Positions 1 to 8,558 of a stretch of DNA of 64,000 nucleotides are shown here, one piece after another. The position numbers were made by a program, and so were the translations under genes. The notes beneath the pieces were generated by a model. It saw only the letters and a list, made by a program, of their open reading frames with translations, was not told where the DNA came from and searched no databases. This stretch comes from Azospira sp. I13 (lineage in GTDB: Bacteria; Pseudomonadota; Gammaproteobacteria; Burkholderiales; Rhodocyclaceae), in the NCBI RefSeq assembly GCF_003112695.1, contig NZ_BFBP01000002.1, forward strand, positions 436,970 to 500,969, in the 5' to 3' direction. Position 1 is the first letter of the stretch. Each line of letters opens with the position of its first letter.

Positions 1-648
1 TTGGCCACCCGCGCCGATGCCAACCAGCACCAGGGTGATTTCCGCGCCATTGTCGAAGGGGTGAACAACACCCTGGATGCGGTGATCGGCCCCCTCAACG
101 TCGCCGCCAACTACGTGGACCGCATCTCCAAGGGCGACATTCCGCCGAAGATCACCGATTCTTACAACGGCGACTTCAACACCATCAAGAACAACCTCAA
201 CACCTGCATCGAAGCGGTCAACAAGCTGGTAGCCGACGCCGTTATGCTGAGCAAGGCTGCCGTAGAAGGTCGTCTGGCCACCCGGGCCGATGCTTCCCAG
301 CACCAGGGCGACTTCGGCCGCATCGTCGAAGGGGTCAACGAGACGCTGGATGCCGTCATCGGCCCCCTCAATGTCGCTGCCAACTACGTGGATCGCATCT
401 CCAAGGGCGACATTCCGCCGAAGATCACCGATTCCTACAACGGTGACTTCAACACCATCAAGAACAACCTCAATACCTGCATCGAGGCAGTCAACAAGCT
501 GGTGGCCGACGCCAACATGCTATCCAAGGCGGCGGTGGACGGCCGTCTGGAAACGCGTGCCGATGCCACCCAACATCAGGGCGACTTCCGCAAGATCGTC
601 AATGGTGTCAATGAGACCCTCGACGCCATCGTCGGCCCGATCAACGAA
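1..648 (+). repeat. 273-bp in-frame tandem repeats (poly-HAMP)
   Basis: The coding DNA repeats with a period of exactly 273 bases (91 codons). Copies begin at 1, 274 and 547; the third diverges after about 648. Copies one and two are nearly identical over long stretches, including the [18 protein letters not shown] segment. Each unit appears to contain two HAMP-like halves. The near-identity at DNA level suggests recent duplication or gene conversion, and copies may continue upstream of the window. Confidence 0.9.
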
Positions 649-1611
649 GTGCGCCGTATCATGAGCGCTCTGGAAGTGGGCGACCTGACCCAGAATGTGG
701 CCAAGGAATACCTGGGCGACTTCAAGCTGCTCAAGGATGCCGTCAATAACACCGTCGCCAAGCTGGCTGACACTGTTGCCCAGGTGAAGACCGCGGCCGA
801 TGCCCTGACCAATGCCTCCGGCCAGGTCTCCGTCACCGCCCAGTCCCTCTCCCAGTCGTCTTCCGAACAAGCGGCTTCGGTTGAGGAATCCACGGCCTCG
901 GTGGAGCAGATGAGTTCCTCCATCAACCAGAATGCCGAGAATGCCAAGATCACCGACAACATGGCGTCCAAGGCAGCCACCGAAGCCAAGGAAGGTGGTA
1001 CGGCGGTAAAGGATACCGTCGGCGCCATGAAGCAGATCGCCGGCAAGATCGGCATCATCGACGACATCGCCTATCAAACCAATCTGCTCGCCCTCAATGC
1101 CGCCATCGAGGCGGCCCGGGCCGGCGAACACGGCAAAGGTTTTGCTGTGGTTGCCGCCGAAGTGCGCAAGCTGGCCGAGCGTTCCCAGGTAGCCGCTCAG
1201 GAAATCGGTGAGCTGGCCTCCAACTCTGTTGGACTGGCGGAAAAGGCAGGGCATCTGCTGGACGAGATTGTCCCGTCCATCAACAAGACCTCGGATCTTG
1301 TTCAGGAAATTGCCTCCGCCTCCCAGGAACAATCCACCGGCGTAGCCCAGATCAACAACGCCATGAACCAGCTGAACCAAGCCACCCAACAAAACGCCTC
1401 GGCTTCGGAAGAGCTGGCAGCAACAGCGGAAGAACTCGGCGGCCAGGCAAGTCAGTTGCAGCAGCTGATGGATTTTTTCACCATTGCCGAACAGGGCCGG
1501 CGTTCCGCCCGCGCCCCCTATTCAGCACCGGTGGTACATCACTCCGAAGCTCATCCGCGGGCGGCCCTGGCTTCGCCCCAGATCAATGACGATGACTTCG
1601 AGAAGTTCTAA
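1..1611 (+). CDS. Methyl-accepting chemotaxis protein, 5' end cut by window
   Basis: C-terminal 536 residues of a chemoreceptor that passes a signal to CheW/CheA. The first codon (ttg) aligns with an internal Leu of the repeat beginning at 274, so the real start lies upstream. Residues 1 to about 216 are tandem HAMP-type repeats of 91 residues. A last HAMP segment (about 217-265) precedes the coiled-coil signalling domain, whose hairpin tip with the conserved [20 protein letters not shown] motif lies near residues 355-375. The protein ends in DFEKF, close in form to the aromatic pentapeptide tether (NWETF type) that recruits CheR. The signalling half is nearly the same as that of the receptor at 2254, and the gene leads into cheW 17 bases on. 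The sensing part and any membrane segments are outside the window. The family is certain; the ligand is unknown. Confidence 0.93.
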   Translation: MATRADANQHQGDFRAIVEGVNNTLDAVIGPLNVAANYVDRISKGDIPPKITDSYNGDFNTIKNNLNTCIEAVNKLVADAVMLSKAAVEGRLATRADASQHQGDFGRIVEGVNETLDAVIGPLNVAANYVDRISKGDIPPKITDSYNGDFNTIKNNLNTCIEAVNKLVADANMLSKAAVDGRLETRADATQHQGDFRKIVNGVNETLDAIVGPINEVRRIMSALEVGDLTQNVAKEYLGDFKLLKDAVNNTVAKLADTVAQVKTAADALTNASGQVSVTAQSLSQSSSEQAASVEESTASVEQMSSSINQNAENAKITDNMASKAATEAKEGGTAVKDTVGAMKQIAGKIGIIDDIAYQTNLLALNAAIEAARAGEHGKGFAVVAAEVRKLAERSQVAAQEIGELASNSVGLAEKAGHLLDEIVPSINKTSDLVQEIASASQEQSTGVAQINNAMNQLNQATQQNASASEELAATAEELGGQASQLQQLMDFFTIAEQGRRSARAPYSAPVVHHSEAHPRAALASPQINDDDFEKF

Positions 1612-1628
1612 CAGGAGAGAGTAAGTTC

Positions 1629-2222
1629 ATGACCAATCTGGCTCCCAAGGGGGCGGAAACGTCACTGGCAGTCGGCGGCGCGAAGCTGCCGGCTGCTGTC
1701 GATGCTGCTCCCGCCCAGTACCTGACGTTCCAGCTGGGGGGCGAAGTCTTCGCCCTCGGCATCCTCAATGTGAAGGAAATCATTGAGTACGGCACCATCA
1801 CGGAAATTCCCATGATGCCCTCCTTCATTCGCGGGGTGATCAACCTGCGTGGGGCCGTCGTCCCGGTGATCGACCTGATGGCTCGCTTCGGTGGCGCACC
1901 GGCCAACATCGGGCGCCGTACCTGCATCGTCATCATCGAAATGATGCAGACGGTGGAAGGCAGTGAAGTCCGCCAGGACATCGGCGTGGTCGTCGATTGC
2001 GTCAATGAAGTGCTGGAAATCCCGGGGGCGGAGATCGAACCGCCTCCTGCCTTCGGTGCCAAGATCCGCGCCGACTTCATTGCCGGCATGGGCAAGGTAG
2101 CGGGCAAGTTCGTCATCATCCTCAACACCGACCGGGTACTGTCGGTCGAGGAAATGACGGCCCTGACCCAGCTCTCCGCCCACCCCACCAACACCCCAGA
2201 AGAGACCGGCGCAGTCCGTTAA
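1629..2222 (+). CDS. cheW: CheW chemotaxis adaptor (first copy)
   Basis: A 197-residue CheW-domain protein that couples receptors to the kinase CheA. The domain starts near residue 33 ([16 protein letters not shown]), with the typical [24 protein letters not shown] and VPVIDL motifs. The N-terminal 30 residues are an unconserved Ala-rich extension. An AGGAGAGA ribosome site lies 8 bases before the ATG. It follows the receptor gene by 17 bases. It is a close paralogue of the cheW at 3915, so receptor plus cheW appear twice as a module. CheA is not in the window. Confidence 0.95.
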   Translation: MTNLAPKGAETSLAVGGAKLPAAVDAAPAQYLTFQLGGEVFALGILNVKEIIEYGTITEIPMMPSFIRGVINLRGAVVPVIDLMARFGGAPANIGRRTCIVIIEMMQTVEGSEVRQDIGVVVDCVNEVLEIPGAEIEPPPAFGAKIRADFIAGMGKVAGKFVIILNTDRVLSVEEMTALTQLSAHPTNTPEETGAVR

Positions 2223-2253
2223 GATCCGGCCCAAAAATTCCCAGGAGAACTTC

Positions 2254-3897
2254 ATGACTGTTGCCAAACGTCTGCTACTACTGTCCATCTCGGCCATTCT
2301 CGGCCTGGCCCTGCTGACCGGGCTGGGCTATATGCAGATCAACAAGGTTTTCAATACCACCAACTACACCAACGAGAACGTGGTGCCCAGCATGGTGCTG
2401 CTCAACACTGCAGCCCAATCCTTCAGCACCGTCCGCGTCACCATCCTGCGCCACGTCATCAATACCGACCCGGCCCAACGCCAGGCCATCGACGACAAGC
2501 TGGCCAAGGCCAAGGAAGTGCTACAGAAGAACTTCAAGGACTACGAGGCCCTCGTGGCCGACGCCAAGGACAAGCAGCTGCTGGACAATGAGCGCACCCT
2601 TTTTCAGGAATACGCCAAGGGCATCGAACAGATCGCCGAAGCCGCCCGGGCCGGCCGTAACGACCAGGCCAAGGAACTGCTTGGCACCTATTCGGCCATC
2701 GCCGAGAAGGTGAATAACGCCATCGAAGAGCACAATCTCTACAACGTGGAGATTGGCAAGCGCTCTGCCGAGGCTGCGATTTCCGACAAATCCAGCGCCG
2801 TTGCCCTCTCCCTGATCATTTCCCTGATCACCATCGTGGCCATCGCCATCATCGCCCTGATCATCACCCGCACCCTGCTGAAGCAGCTGGGTGCCGACCC
2901 CTCCCAAGTGGTGGAAATTGTCCGTGAAGTGGCAGAAGGCAACCTCACGGTGGAGATCAAGACCAAGGACGGCGACAACTCGAGCCTCCTGTTTGCCGTG
3001 CAGAGCATGGTGAGCAAGCTCTCCCAGATCATCGGCGAAGTGCGCAGCGCCGCCGACAACCTCTCCTCCGCCTCCGAACAGGTCTCGGCCACCGCCCAGT
3101 CCCTTTCCCAATCCTCCAGCGAACAGGCAGCCTCCGTCGAGGAAATCACCTCCACCCTGGAAGAATCCACGGCCTCCGTCACCCAGAACACGGAGAACGC
3201 CAAGATCACCGACAACATGGCCGCCAAGGCAGCTACCGAGGCAGCGGAAGGCGGCACGGCGGTGAAAGACACCGTCAGCGCCATGAAGCAGATCGCCGGC
3301 AAGATCGGCATCATCGACGACATCGCCTACCAGACCAACCTGCTGGCCCTCAATGCCGCCATCGAAGCAGCCCGGGCCGGCGACCATGGCAAGGGCTTTG
3401 CCGTGGTGGCAGCAGAAGTGCGCAAGCTGGCCGAGCGCTCCCAGATTGCCGCCCAGGAAATCGGCGAACTGGCCTCCGACTCCGTCGGTATGGCCGAGAA
3501 GGCCGGCACCCTGCTGGATGAAATGGTCCCCACCATCCGCAAGACCTCCGATCTGGTGCAGGAAATCGCCTCCGCCTCCAGTGAGCAAACCACCGGCATT
3601 TCCCAGATCAACCAGGCCATGAACCAGCTCAACCAGGCGACCCAGCAGAATGCCTCCGCCTCCGAAGAGCTGGCCGCCACGGCCGAGGAAATGGGCGGCC
3701 AGGCCGAGCAACTGCAAAGCCTGATGCGCTTCTTCCGTGTCGATGACGGTTTGCCGGCAGCCAGCTACACCCCCAGCAAGCCCAAGGTGGCAAGCAAGGC
3801 AGTAGCAACCCCCAGCCGCCCCGCTGCCGCCCGCAGCGTCGCCTCCCGCACGCCCTCCGGCCAAGGCCCGGACGAGCATAACTTCGAGCGCTTCTGA
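2254..3897 (+). CDS. Methyl-accepting chemotaxis protein with 4HB-type sensor
   Basis: A complete 547-residue transmembrane chemoreceptor. A first membrane helix at about 6-28 is followed by a helical periplasmic region (about 35-180) of the four-helix-bundle type. A second membrane helix (about 181-208), a HAMP domain (about 210-265) and a signalling coiled coil follow, with the hairpin tip ([20 protein letters not shown]) near 353-372. The C-terminus HNFERF resembles the CheR-binding aromatic pentapeptide, joined by a Pro/Ala-rich linker. An AGGAGAA ribosome site precedes the ATG. It lies between two cheW genes, ahead of cheR/cheD/cheB. The cytoplasmic half is nearly identical to the upstream receptor while the sensor differs. 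The ligand is unknown. Confidence 0.95.
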   Translation: MTVAKRLLLLSISAILGLALLTGLGYMQINKVFNTTNYTNENVVPSMVLLNTAAQSFSTVRVTILRHVINTDPAQRQAIDDKLAKAKEVLQKNFKDYEALVADAKDKQLLDNERTLFQEYAKGIEQIAEAARAGRNDQAKELLGTYSAIAEKVNNAIEEHNLYNVEIGKRSAEAAISDKSSAVALSLIISLITIVAIAIIALIITRTLLKQLGADPSQVVEIVREVAEGNLTVEIKTKDGDNSSLLFAVQSMVSKLSQIIGEVRSAADNLSSASEQVSATAQSLSQSSSEQAASVEEITSTLEESTASVTQNTENAKITDNMAAKAATEAAEGGTAVKDTVSAMKQIAGKIGIIDDIAYQTNLLALNAAIEAARAGDHGKGFAVVAAEVRKLAERSQIAAQEIGELASDSVGMAEKAGTLLDEMVPTIRKTSDLVQEIASASSEQTTGISQINQAMNQLNQATQQNASASEELAATAEEMGGQAEQLQSLMRFFRVDDGLPAASYTPSKPKVASKAVATPSRPAAARSVASRTPSGQGPDEHNFERF

Positions 3898-3914
3898 GCG
3901 ACAGGAGCGGCACC

Positions 3915-4463
3915 ATGGCCAACCTCGTTCCCCAGCGAAATACGGCGCAACTGGCCGTCACCGATGATTCCCGGCAATACCTGACTTTCACCCTGGGAGC
4001 AGAGGCTTTCGCCGTCGGCATTCTCAATGTCCGGGAGATCATTGAGTACGGCGCCCTGACCGAAATTCCGATGATGCCGGGCTTCATCCGTGGCGTTATC
4101 AACCTGCGAGGCGCCGCCGTGCCGGTGATCGACCTGGCCACACGCTTTGGTGGCCAGCAAACGTCCCTGGGCCGCCGCACCTGCATCGTCATCATTGAGA
4201 TGCAGCTTGCCGGCGCCGCAGCGCCCCAGGATATCGGCATCATCGTGGACTGCGTCAACGAGGTTCTCGAGATTCCTGCTGCCGACATCGAGCCCCCGCC
4301 CTCCTTCGGCTCCAGCATCCGGGCCGATTTCATCCATGGCATGGGCAAGGTGGCTGGCAAGTTTGTCATCATCCTCAACATCGCCCGGGTGCTCTCGGTG
4401 GATGAAATGGCCCTGCTGGTCAATGCCAGCGAATCCGGGAGCCCGGAAAGCATGGCGGTCTGA
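3915..4463 (+). CDS. cheW: CheW chemotaxis adaptor (second copy)
   Basis: A 182-residue CheW protein, paralogue of the gene at 1629 but with a shorter N-terminus; the domain begins near residue 23 (QYLTFTLGAEAFAVGI). The motifs [24 protein letters not shown] and VPVIDL are intact. An ACAGGAG site precedes the ATG. The stop codon overlaps the cheR start by one base (TGATG), which indicates translational coupling. It probably serves the same array as the first CheW, though each copy may prefer the receptor encoded next to it; that preference is inference. Confidence 0.95.
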   Translation: MANLVPQRNTAQLAVTDDSRQYLTFTLGAEAFAVGILNVREIIEYGALTEIPMMPGFIRGVINLRGAAVPVIDLATRFGGQQTSLGRRTCIVIIEMQLAGAAAPQDIGIIVDCVNEVLEIPAADIEPPPSFGSSIRADFIHGMGKVAGKFVIILNIARVLSVDEMALLVNASESGSPESMAV

Positions 4464-5272
4464 TGGACAACCCCGCCATCACCAATCAGGAATTCGCCCA
4501 TATCCAGGCCCTGATCTACAAGATTGCCGGCATCCAGCTTTCCGAGGCGAAGAAGGTCCTGGTGGTCGGGCGCCTCAGCCGGCGTCTCAAGCACTACGGC
4601 ATGACCAGTTTCGGGCAGTACTACAAGCTCGTCACCTCCCACGAGGAAAACGGTGAATTGCAGACGATGGTGGATTTGCTGACCACCAACGAAACCTATT
4701 TCTTCCGCGAGCCCAAGCATTTCGATTTCCTGGCTAACGAACTGCTGCCCAAGGTCCGGCCGGGCAGCCCTTTCGCCGTCTGGAGTGCTGCCTGTTCCAG
4801 CGGTGAAGAGCCTTACACCATCGCCATGGTGCTGGCCGAGAAGTTTGGCCGCAGCACGCCCTGGCAAGTCACCGGCTCCGACATCAGCACCGTGGTGCTG
4901 GCCAAGGCCCGAGCCGGTCACTACCCCCTGGAACGCACCGAAGGCATTCCTCTCGACTACCTGAAGAAGTACTGCCTGAAAGGCGTGCGCTCCGAGGCCG
5001 GCACCCTCCTCATCTCCCGGGAATTGCGGGAGCGGGTCAGCTTCCGGCAGGTTAACCTGACCAAGCCGCCTCCTGATATCGGCCCCTTCGATGTCATCTT
5101 CCTGCGCAATGTCATGATCTATTTCGACATGGACACCAAGCGCTTGGTGGTGAACAACCTCATTACCCGCCTCAAGCCAGGCGGCTATTTCATCGTCGGA
5201 CATTCCGAGAGCCTCAACGGCATCACGGACAAGCTGGAGACGCTCCGCCCGACCATCTATCGCAAGCCCTGA
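4463..5272 (+). CDS. cheR: CheR chemoreceptor glutamate methyltransferase
   Basis: A 269-residue protein that methylates receptor glutamates with S-adenosylmethionine to drive adaptation. The N-terminal helical CheR_N part covers about 1-75. The methyltransferase domain follows, with the SAM loop WSAACSSGEEPYTIAM near 108-123 and the later DVIFLRNVMIYFD strand. The full length fits the family. The start overlaps the cheW stop (TGATG). It is followed by cheD and cheB, so the complete adaptation set is co-transcribed. Both receptors in the window end in a likely CheR tether sequence. Confidence 0.97.
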   Translation: MDNPAITNQEFAHIQALIYKIAGIQLSEAKKVLVVGRLSRRLKHYGMTSFGQYYKLVTSHEENGELQTMVDLLTTNETYFFREPKHFDFLANELLPKVRPGSPFAVWSAACSSGEEPYTIAMVLAEKFGRSTPWQVTGSDISTVVLAKARAGHYPLERTEGIPLDYLKKYCLKGVRSEAGTLLISRELRERVSFRQVNLTKPPPDIGPFDVIFLRNVMIYFDMDTKRLVVNNLITRLKPGGYFIVGHSESLNGITDKLETLRPTIYRKP

Positions 5273-5279
5273 ATCCGCC

Positions 5280-5798
5280 ATGGCCGACATGCACGAGGTC
5301 TTCCTCAATCCCGGGGACTTCCACTTCGGTGGCGGCCATACGCGAATTCGCACCCTGCTTGGGTCCTGCGTTTCCATCGCCCTGTGGCACCCGACCCGCC
5401 ACATCGGCGGCATGTGCCACTACATGCTGCCAAACCGGGGGCTGCGTCCCCGGGCCGAGCTGGATGGCCGTTATGCCGACCAGGCCATGGCCCTGTTCGA
5501 TACGGCCATCAGCAAATATGGCACCCGGGCCAATGAATACCTGGCCAAGATTTTTGGCGGCGGCAACATGTTTCCCGGCAAGCCGGTGCGTACTGGCTTT
5601 GAAATCGGCCAGCGCAACATTGAAATGGCCCACCAGTTGCTGGCTGAACGAAAGATACCCGTCGTTGCCGAACACCTCGGTGGGGAAGGCCACCGCAAGC
5701 TCGTATTCGACCTGTGGAGCGGCGATGCCTGGCTGGCATTCCAAGAAGCCGCTCCCGACAACAAAGGACTGCAGACCCCATGCCTCCCATCAAAGTAA
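5280..5798 (+). CDS. cheD: CheD receptor glutamine deamidase
   Basis: A 172-residue CheD, which deamidates specific receptor glutamines and in other bacteria also binds CheC. The catalytic Cys lies in LGSCVSI (near residue 29) and the His in GGMCHYMLP (near 47), followed by the conserved FGGGNMF segment. It starts 7 bases after cheR and overlaps the chosen cheB start by 19 bases. The CheC-like phosphatase two genes downstream is a plausible partner, as known for the CheC/CheD pair; the pairing here is inferred. Confidence 0.95.
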   Translation: MADMHEVFLNPGDFHFGGGHTRIRTLLGSCVSIALWHPTRHIGGMCHYMLPNRGLRPRAELDGRYADQAMALFDTAISKYGTRANEYLAKIFGGGNMFPGKPVRTGFEIGQRNIEMAHQLLAERKIPVVAEHLGGEGHRKLVFDLWSGDAWLAFQEAAPDNKGLQTPCLPSK

Positions 5799-6883
5799 TG
5801 ATCGTCGATGACTCTGCCGTCGTCCGGCAGGTGGTTCGCCAGACCCTGGAAGCCGACCCGGGCATGAAGGTGTTGGGGGCTGCCTCCGACCCCCTCTTTG
5901 CCCTGGAACACATGAAGCGGGAATGGCCGGATGTCATCATCCTGGACATCGAAATGCCCCGCATGGACGGCCTCACCTTCCTCAAGAAGATCATGGCCGA
6001 GCACCCCACGCCGGTGGTGATCTGCTCCTCCCTGGCGGAAAAGGGTGCCGAGGCCTCCATGAACGCCCTGGGCGCCGGCGCCGTCAGCATCATCACCAAG
6101 CCCAAGATGGGGCTCAAGCAATTCCTCGAAGACGCTTCCGCCGACCTGGTCAGCGCCGTCAAGGCGGCTGCCCGGGCTAATGTGCGCCGCCTGGTACCCA
6201 ACCAGCGCATGACCACCGGCAGCAACGGTGTCCTCAACGTGGCCCCCAAGCTGACGGCGGACGCCGTCATTTCCGCCGGCGGCCTGGGCAGCGGCGCCAA
6301 CATGGTCAAGACCACCGACCGCATCATCGCCATTGGCACCTCCACCGGCGGCACCCAGGCCCTGGAAGCGGTCCTCACCAAACTGCCGGCGGTCTGCCCC
6401 GGCATCGTCATCGTTCAGCACATGCCGGAGAAGTTCACCGCCATGTTTGCCGAACGCCTCAACGGCCTGTGCCAGATCGAGGTGCGGGAAGCCAAGCACG
6501 GCGACCGGGTGGTGCCGGGCCGCGCCCTTATCGCCCCCGGCGGCAAGCATATGCTGCTGACCCGCAGCGGCGCCCAATACACGGTGGAAGTGGTGGATGG
6601 CCCCCTGGTGAACCGACATCGCCCCTCGGTGGACGTACTGTTCCGCTCCTGCGCCAAGTTCGCTGGGCGCAATGCCTTGGGCATCATCATGACCGGCATG
6701 GGCGACGATGGTGCCCGGGGCCTCAAGGAAATGGCCGATGCCGGTGCCGATACGGTGGCGGAAGACGAATCCACCTGCGTGGTCTTCGGCATGCCCAAGG
6801 AGGCGATCAAGCTGGGGGCCGCACGCACCGTATTGCCCCTGCACCGCATTCCGGAAGCCATCGTGGCTGCCGGAAGAAGCTAA
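5780..6883 (+). CDS. cheB: CheB receptor methylesterase / response regulator
   Basis: A 367-residue CheB that removes receptor methyl groups when phosphorylated by CheA. The receiver domain occupies about 1-115 with the phospho-acceptor Asp in [13 protein letters not shown]. The C-terminal esterase domain carries the catalytic Ser in IGTSTGGTQ, the His in IVQHMPEKF and the Asp in [11 protein letters not shown]. The start was set at the ATG giving [12 protein letters not shown], the usual CheB beginning. The frame stays open upstream to 5714, but that part is inside cheD. Another ATG at 5798 would overlap the cheD stop but cut into the first strand. Confidence 0.96.
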   Translation: MPPIKVMIVDDSAVVRQVVRQTLEADPGMKVLGAASDPLFALEHMKREWPDVIILDIEMPRMDGLTFLKKIMAEHPTPVVICSSLAEKGAEASMNALGAGAVSIITKPKMGLKQFLEDASADLVSAVKAAARANVRRLVPNQRMTTGSNGVLNVAPKLTADAVISAGGLGSGANMVKTTDRIIAIGTSTGGTQALEAVLTKLPAVCPGIVIVQHMPEKFTAMFAERLNGLCQIEVREAKHGDRVVPGRALIAPGGKHMLLTRSGAQYTVEVVDGPLVNRHRPSVDVLFRSCAKFAGRNALGIIMTGMGDDGARGLKEMADAGADTVAEDESTCVVFGMPKEAIKLGAARTVLPLHRIPEAIVAAGRS

Positions 6884-6916
6884 CACCCTTATATAATCGA
6901 GCTTTCGCCCCTGCCC

Positions 6917-6938
6917 GGGGGCCAAAATCCCCTTTTTT
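6917..6938 (+). terminator. Weak hairpin plus T-run after cheB
   Basis: A short G/C stem (GGGG 6917-6920 with CCCC 6929-6932) is followed by six T residues, 34 bases after the cheB stop and just before the CheC-like gene. The stem is short, so it could act as a partial terminator or attenuator. A TATAAT sequence lies at 6892-6897, without a convincing -35 element. Confidence 0.3.
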
Positions 6939-6949
6939 GGAAGCCTGCC

Positions 6950-7567
6950 ATGGAATTGAGTGAACTGCAGCGGGACGCCCTGGTTGAGGCATTCAACATC
7001 GGCGTGGGTCAGGCAGCTGCCAGCCTGGCCAGCATCGTCAACGAGGAGGTGAAGCTCTCCGTCCTCACGCTGCAACTGATTCCCCGGGACGAAGCCCTGA
7101 AGCAGTTCAACTTCCACAACAGCGACCGCATCTGTGCCGTCTCCCAGCGCTTCAGCGGCGCCTTCGACGCCATGGGTTTCCTCATCTTCCCGGAGGAGCA
7201 GGGCCTGGAGGTGGTGCGCCGCATGGTGGGCGAATCCCTCTCTCTCAAAGAGCTGACGGAACTGGAACAGGAGGCCATGAGCGAAATCGGCAACATCCTG
7301 CTCAATGCCTGCGTCGGCACCCTGGCCAACCTTTTTCAGCGCCCCCTCAACAGCACCCTGCCGACCTATTACCTGGGCTCACCCCAGGAAGTCATCGGCC
7401 CCCAGATCGGCCTCAATGGCGAAGCGGTGCTGCTGCTGCACATTGATCTGACCCTGGAGCAGCACGAGATTAAAGGCTTCGTCGCCTTCCTGCTGAGCGT
7501 GGATTCCATCGCCGCCCTGGTCGGCGAAATTGACCGCTACATCGCCCAGGCCCTGGGAGGCCAGTGA
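6950..7567 (+). CDS. CheC-like chemotaxis phosphatase
   Basis: A 205-residue protein of the CheC/CheX/FliY phosphatase group, which dephosphorylates CheY-P. The CheC signature (D/S)xxxExxN occurs as DALVEAFN at residues 9-16. A second site, EAMSEIGN near 106-113, is followed 23 residues after its Asn by the Pro expected in the x22-P motif. The first site lacks that Pro, and the second has Glu where Asp/Ser is usual. It follows cheB by 66 bases, with a weak hairpin in between. It probably works with CheD or tunes CheY-P; CheY is outside the window. Confidence 0.85.
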   Translation: MELSELQRDALVEAFNIGVGQAAASLASIVNEEVKLSVLTLQLIPRDEALKQFNFHNSDRICAVSQRFSGAFDAMGFLIFPEEQGLEVVRRMVGESLSLKELTELEQEAMSEIGNILLNACVGTLANLFQRPLNSTLPTYYLGSPQEVIGPQIGLNGEAVLLLHIDLTLEQHEIKGFVAFLLSVDSIAALVGEIDRYIAQALGGQ

Positions 7568-7568
7568 C

Positions 7569-8549
7569 ATGGAGCCGTCCCGCCTGAGCACCTCCCTGCT
7601 GCTGCAACTGGCCCACACGGTCAATGAAGGGCTGATCCTGCTCGATTCCGCCGGCACCGTACAACTCTGGAACCGCTGGCTGGAGGAGCGTTCAGGCATT
7701 GCCGCCGCCAGCATTGAAGGGCGCCGCCTGGAAGACATTTTCCCTCCCCTGGCCAACAGCCGCCTGGCTCACGCCGTGGATACGGCCCTGCGCCAGCAGT
7801 TGCCGGCCATCCTCTCCCAGACCCTGAACCGCCGCCCCTTCCCCCTGACCGACCGGCCCCATGGTGAAACCGTGCCCATCGAGCAGGCCATCACCATCGC
7901 GCCGCTGCGGGGCTTTGCCGATACGCCCTACTGCCTCATCCAGATCCAGGACGTGACGGCAGCGGTGCGCCGGGAACGCCAGTTGCGGGAACAGGCCCAG
8001 CAGCTGCAGGCCCTCTCCAACATCGACAGCCTGACTGGCGTCGCCAACCGTCGCAGTTTCGATAGCCGCTTCCAGGAGGAATTCCAGCGGGCCCAGCGCC
8101 ATGGTGGCCATCTTTCCGTGCTGATGCTGGATATCGATTACTTCAAGGAATACAACGACACCTACGGCCACCAGGCCGGGGACACCTGCCTCACCGTCGT
8201 TGCCAATGCCCTCAAGCACTGCCTGCAACGGGGGGGGGATTTCGTTGCCCGCTACGGCGGCGAGGAATTCTCGGTAGTGCTGCCGGGTAGTGACCACAAG
8301 GCGGCCTGCACCGTGGCCGTGGCGCTCCAGGAGCAGGTAGCCATGCTTGGCATGCCCCACGCCTCTTCCCAGGCCTCCAGCCACCTGACGGTGAGCATCG
8401 GCGTTGCTACCGCCCGCCCGGACCGCGATGCCCGGGCAGTGGACCTGCTACGGGCGGCGGACGTCGCCCTCTACCAAGCAAAGCGCCTGGGCCGCAACCG
8501 GGTGGTCAGCGCCGATGCCCTGGACAGCACCGTCGCCACCGGCAACTAG
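7569..8549 (+). CDS. PAS-GGDEF diguanylate cyclase
   Basis: A 326-residue protein predicted to make c-di-GMP. An N-terminal PAS-like sensor (about 10-135) leads through a short coiled coil to a GGDEF domain (about 160-322). The active-site motif is GGEEF, and the inhibitory I-site RGGD lies exactly five residues upstream, so catalysis and product feedback both look intact. No membrane segment is seen. The start ATG is one base after the CheC-like gene's stop (TGACATG), so it is the last gene of the chemotaxis operon. A run of nine G residues (8230-8238) falls in the codons of the I-site. It ends 9 bases before the convergent gene. Confidence 0.93.
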   Translation: MEPSRLSTSLLLQLAHTVNEGLILLDSAGTVQLWNRWLEERSGIAAASIEGRRLEDIFPPLANSRLAHAVDTALRQQLPAILSQTLNRRPFPLTDRPHGETVPIEQAITIAPLRGFADTPYCLIQIQDVTAAVRRERQLREQAQQLQALSNIDSLTGVANRRSFDSRFQEEFQRAQRHGGHLSVLMLDIDYFKEYNDTYGHQAGDTCLTVVANALKHCLQRGGDFVARYGGEEFSVVLPGSDHKAACTVAVALQEQVAMLGMPHASSQASSHLTVSIGVATARPDRDARAVDLLRAADVALYQAKRLGRNRVVSADALDSTVATGN

Positions 8550-8558
8550 GGCCGGCGC

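Noticed and set aside
1-648. Assembly artefact as cause of the 273-bp repeats
   Set aside because: The copies differ at scattered, mostly synonymous positions and the frame is kept, so they are true repeats; upstream copy number stays unknown.
3629-5413. 594-codon open frame on the minus strand across cheW, cheR and part of cheD
   Set aside because: It is antisense to four clear chemotaxis genes, its product matches no family, and GC-rich codon bias explains long reverse frames.
5714-5779. Longer CheB start
   Set aside because: The extra 22 residues lie in cheD and precede the conserved receiver start; the ATG at 5780 gives the typical CheB beginning.
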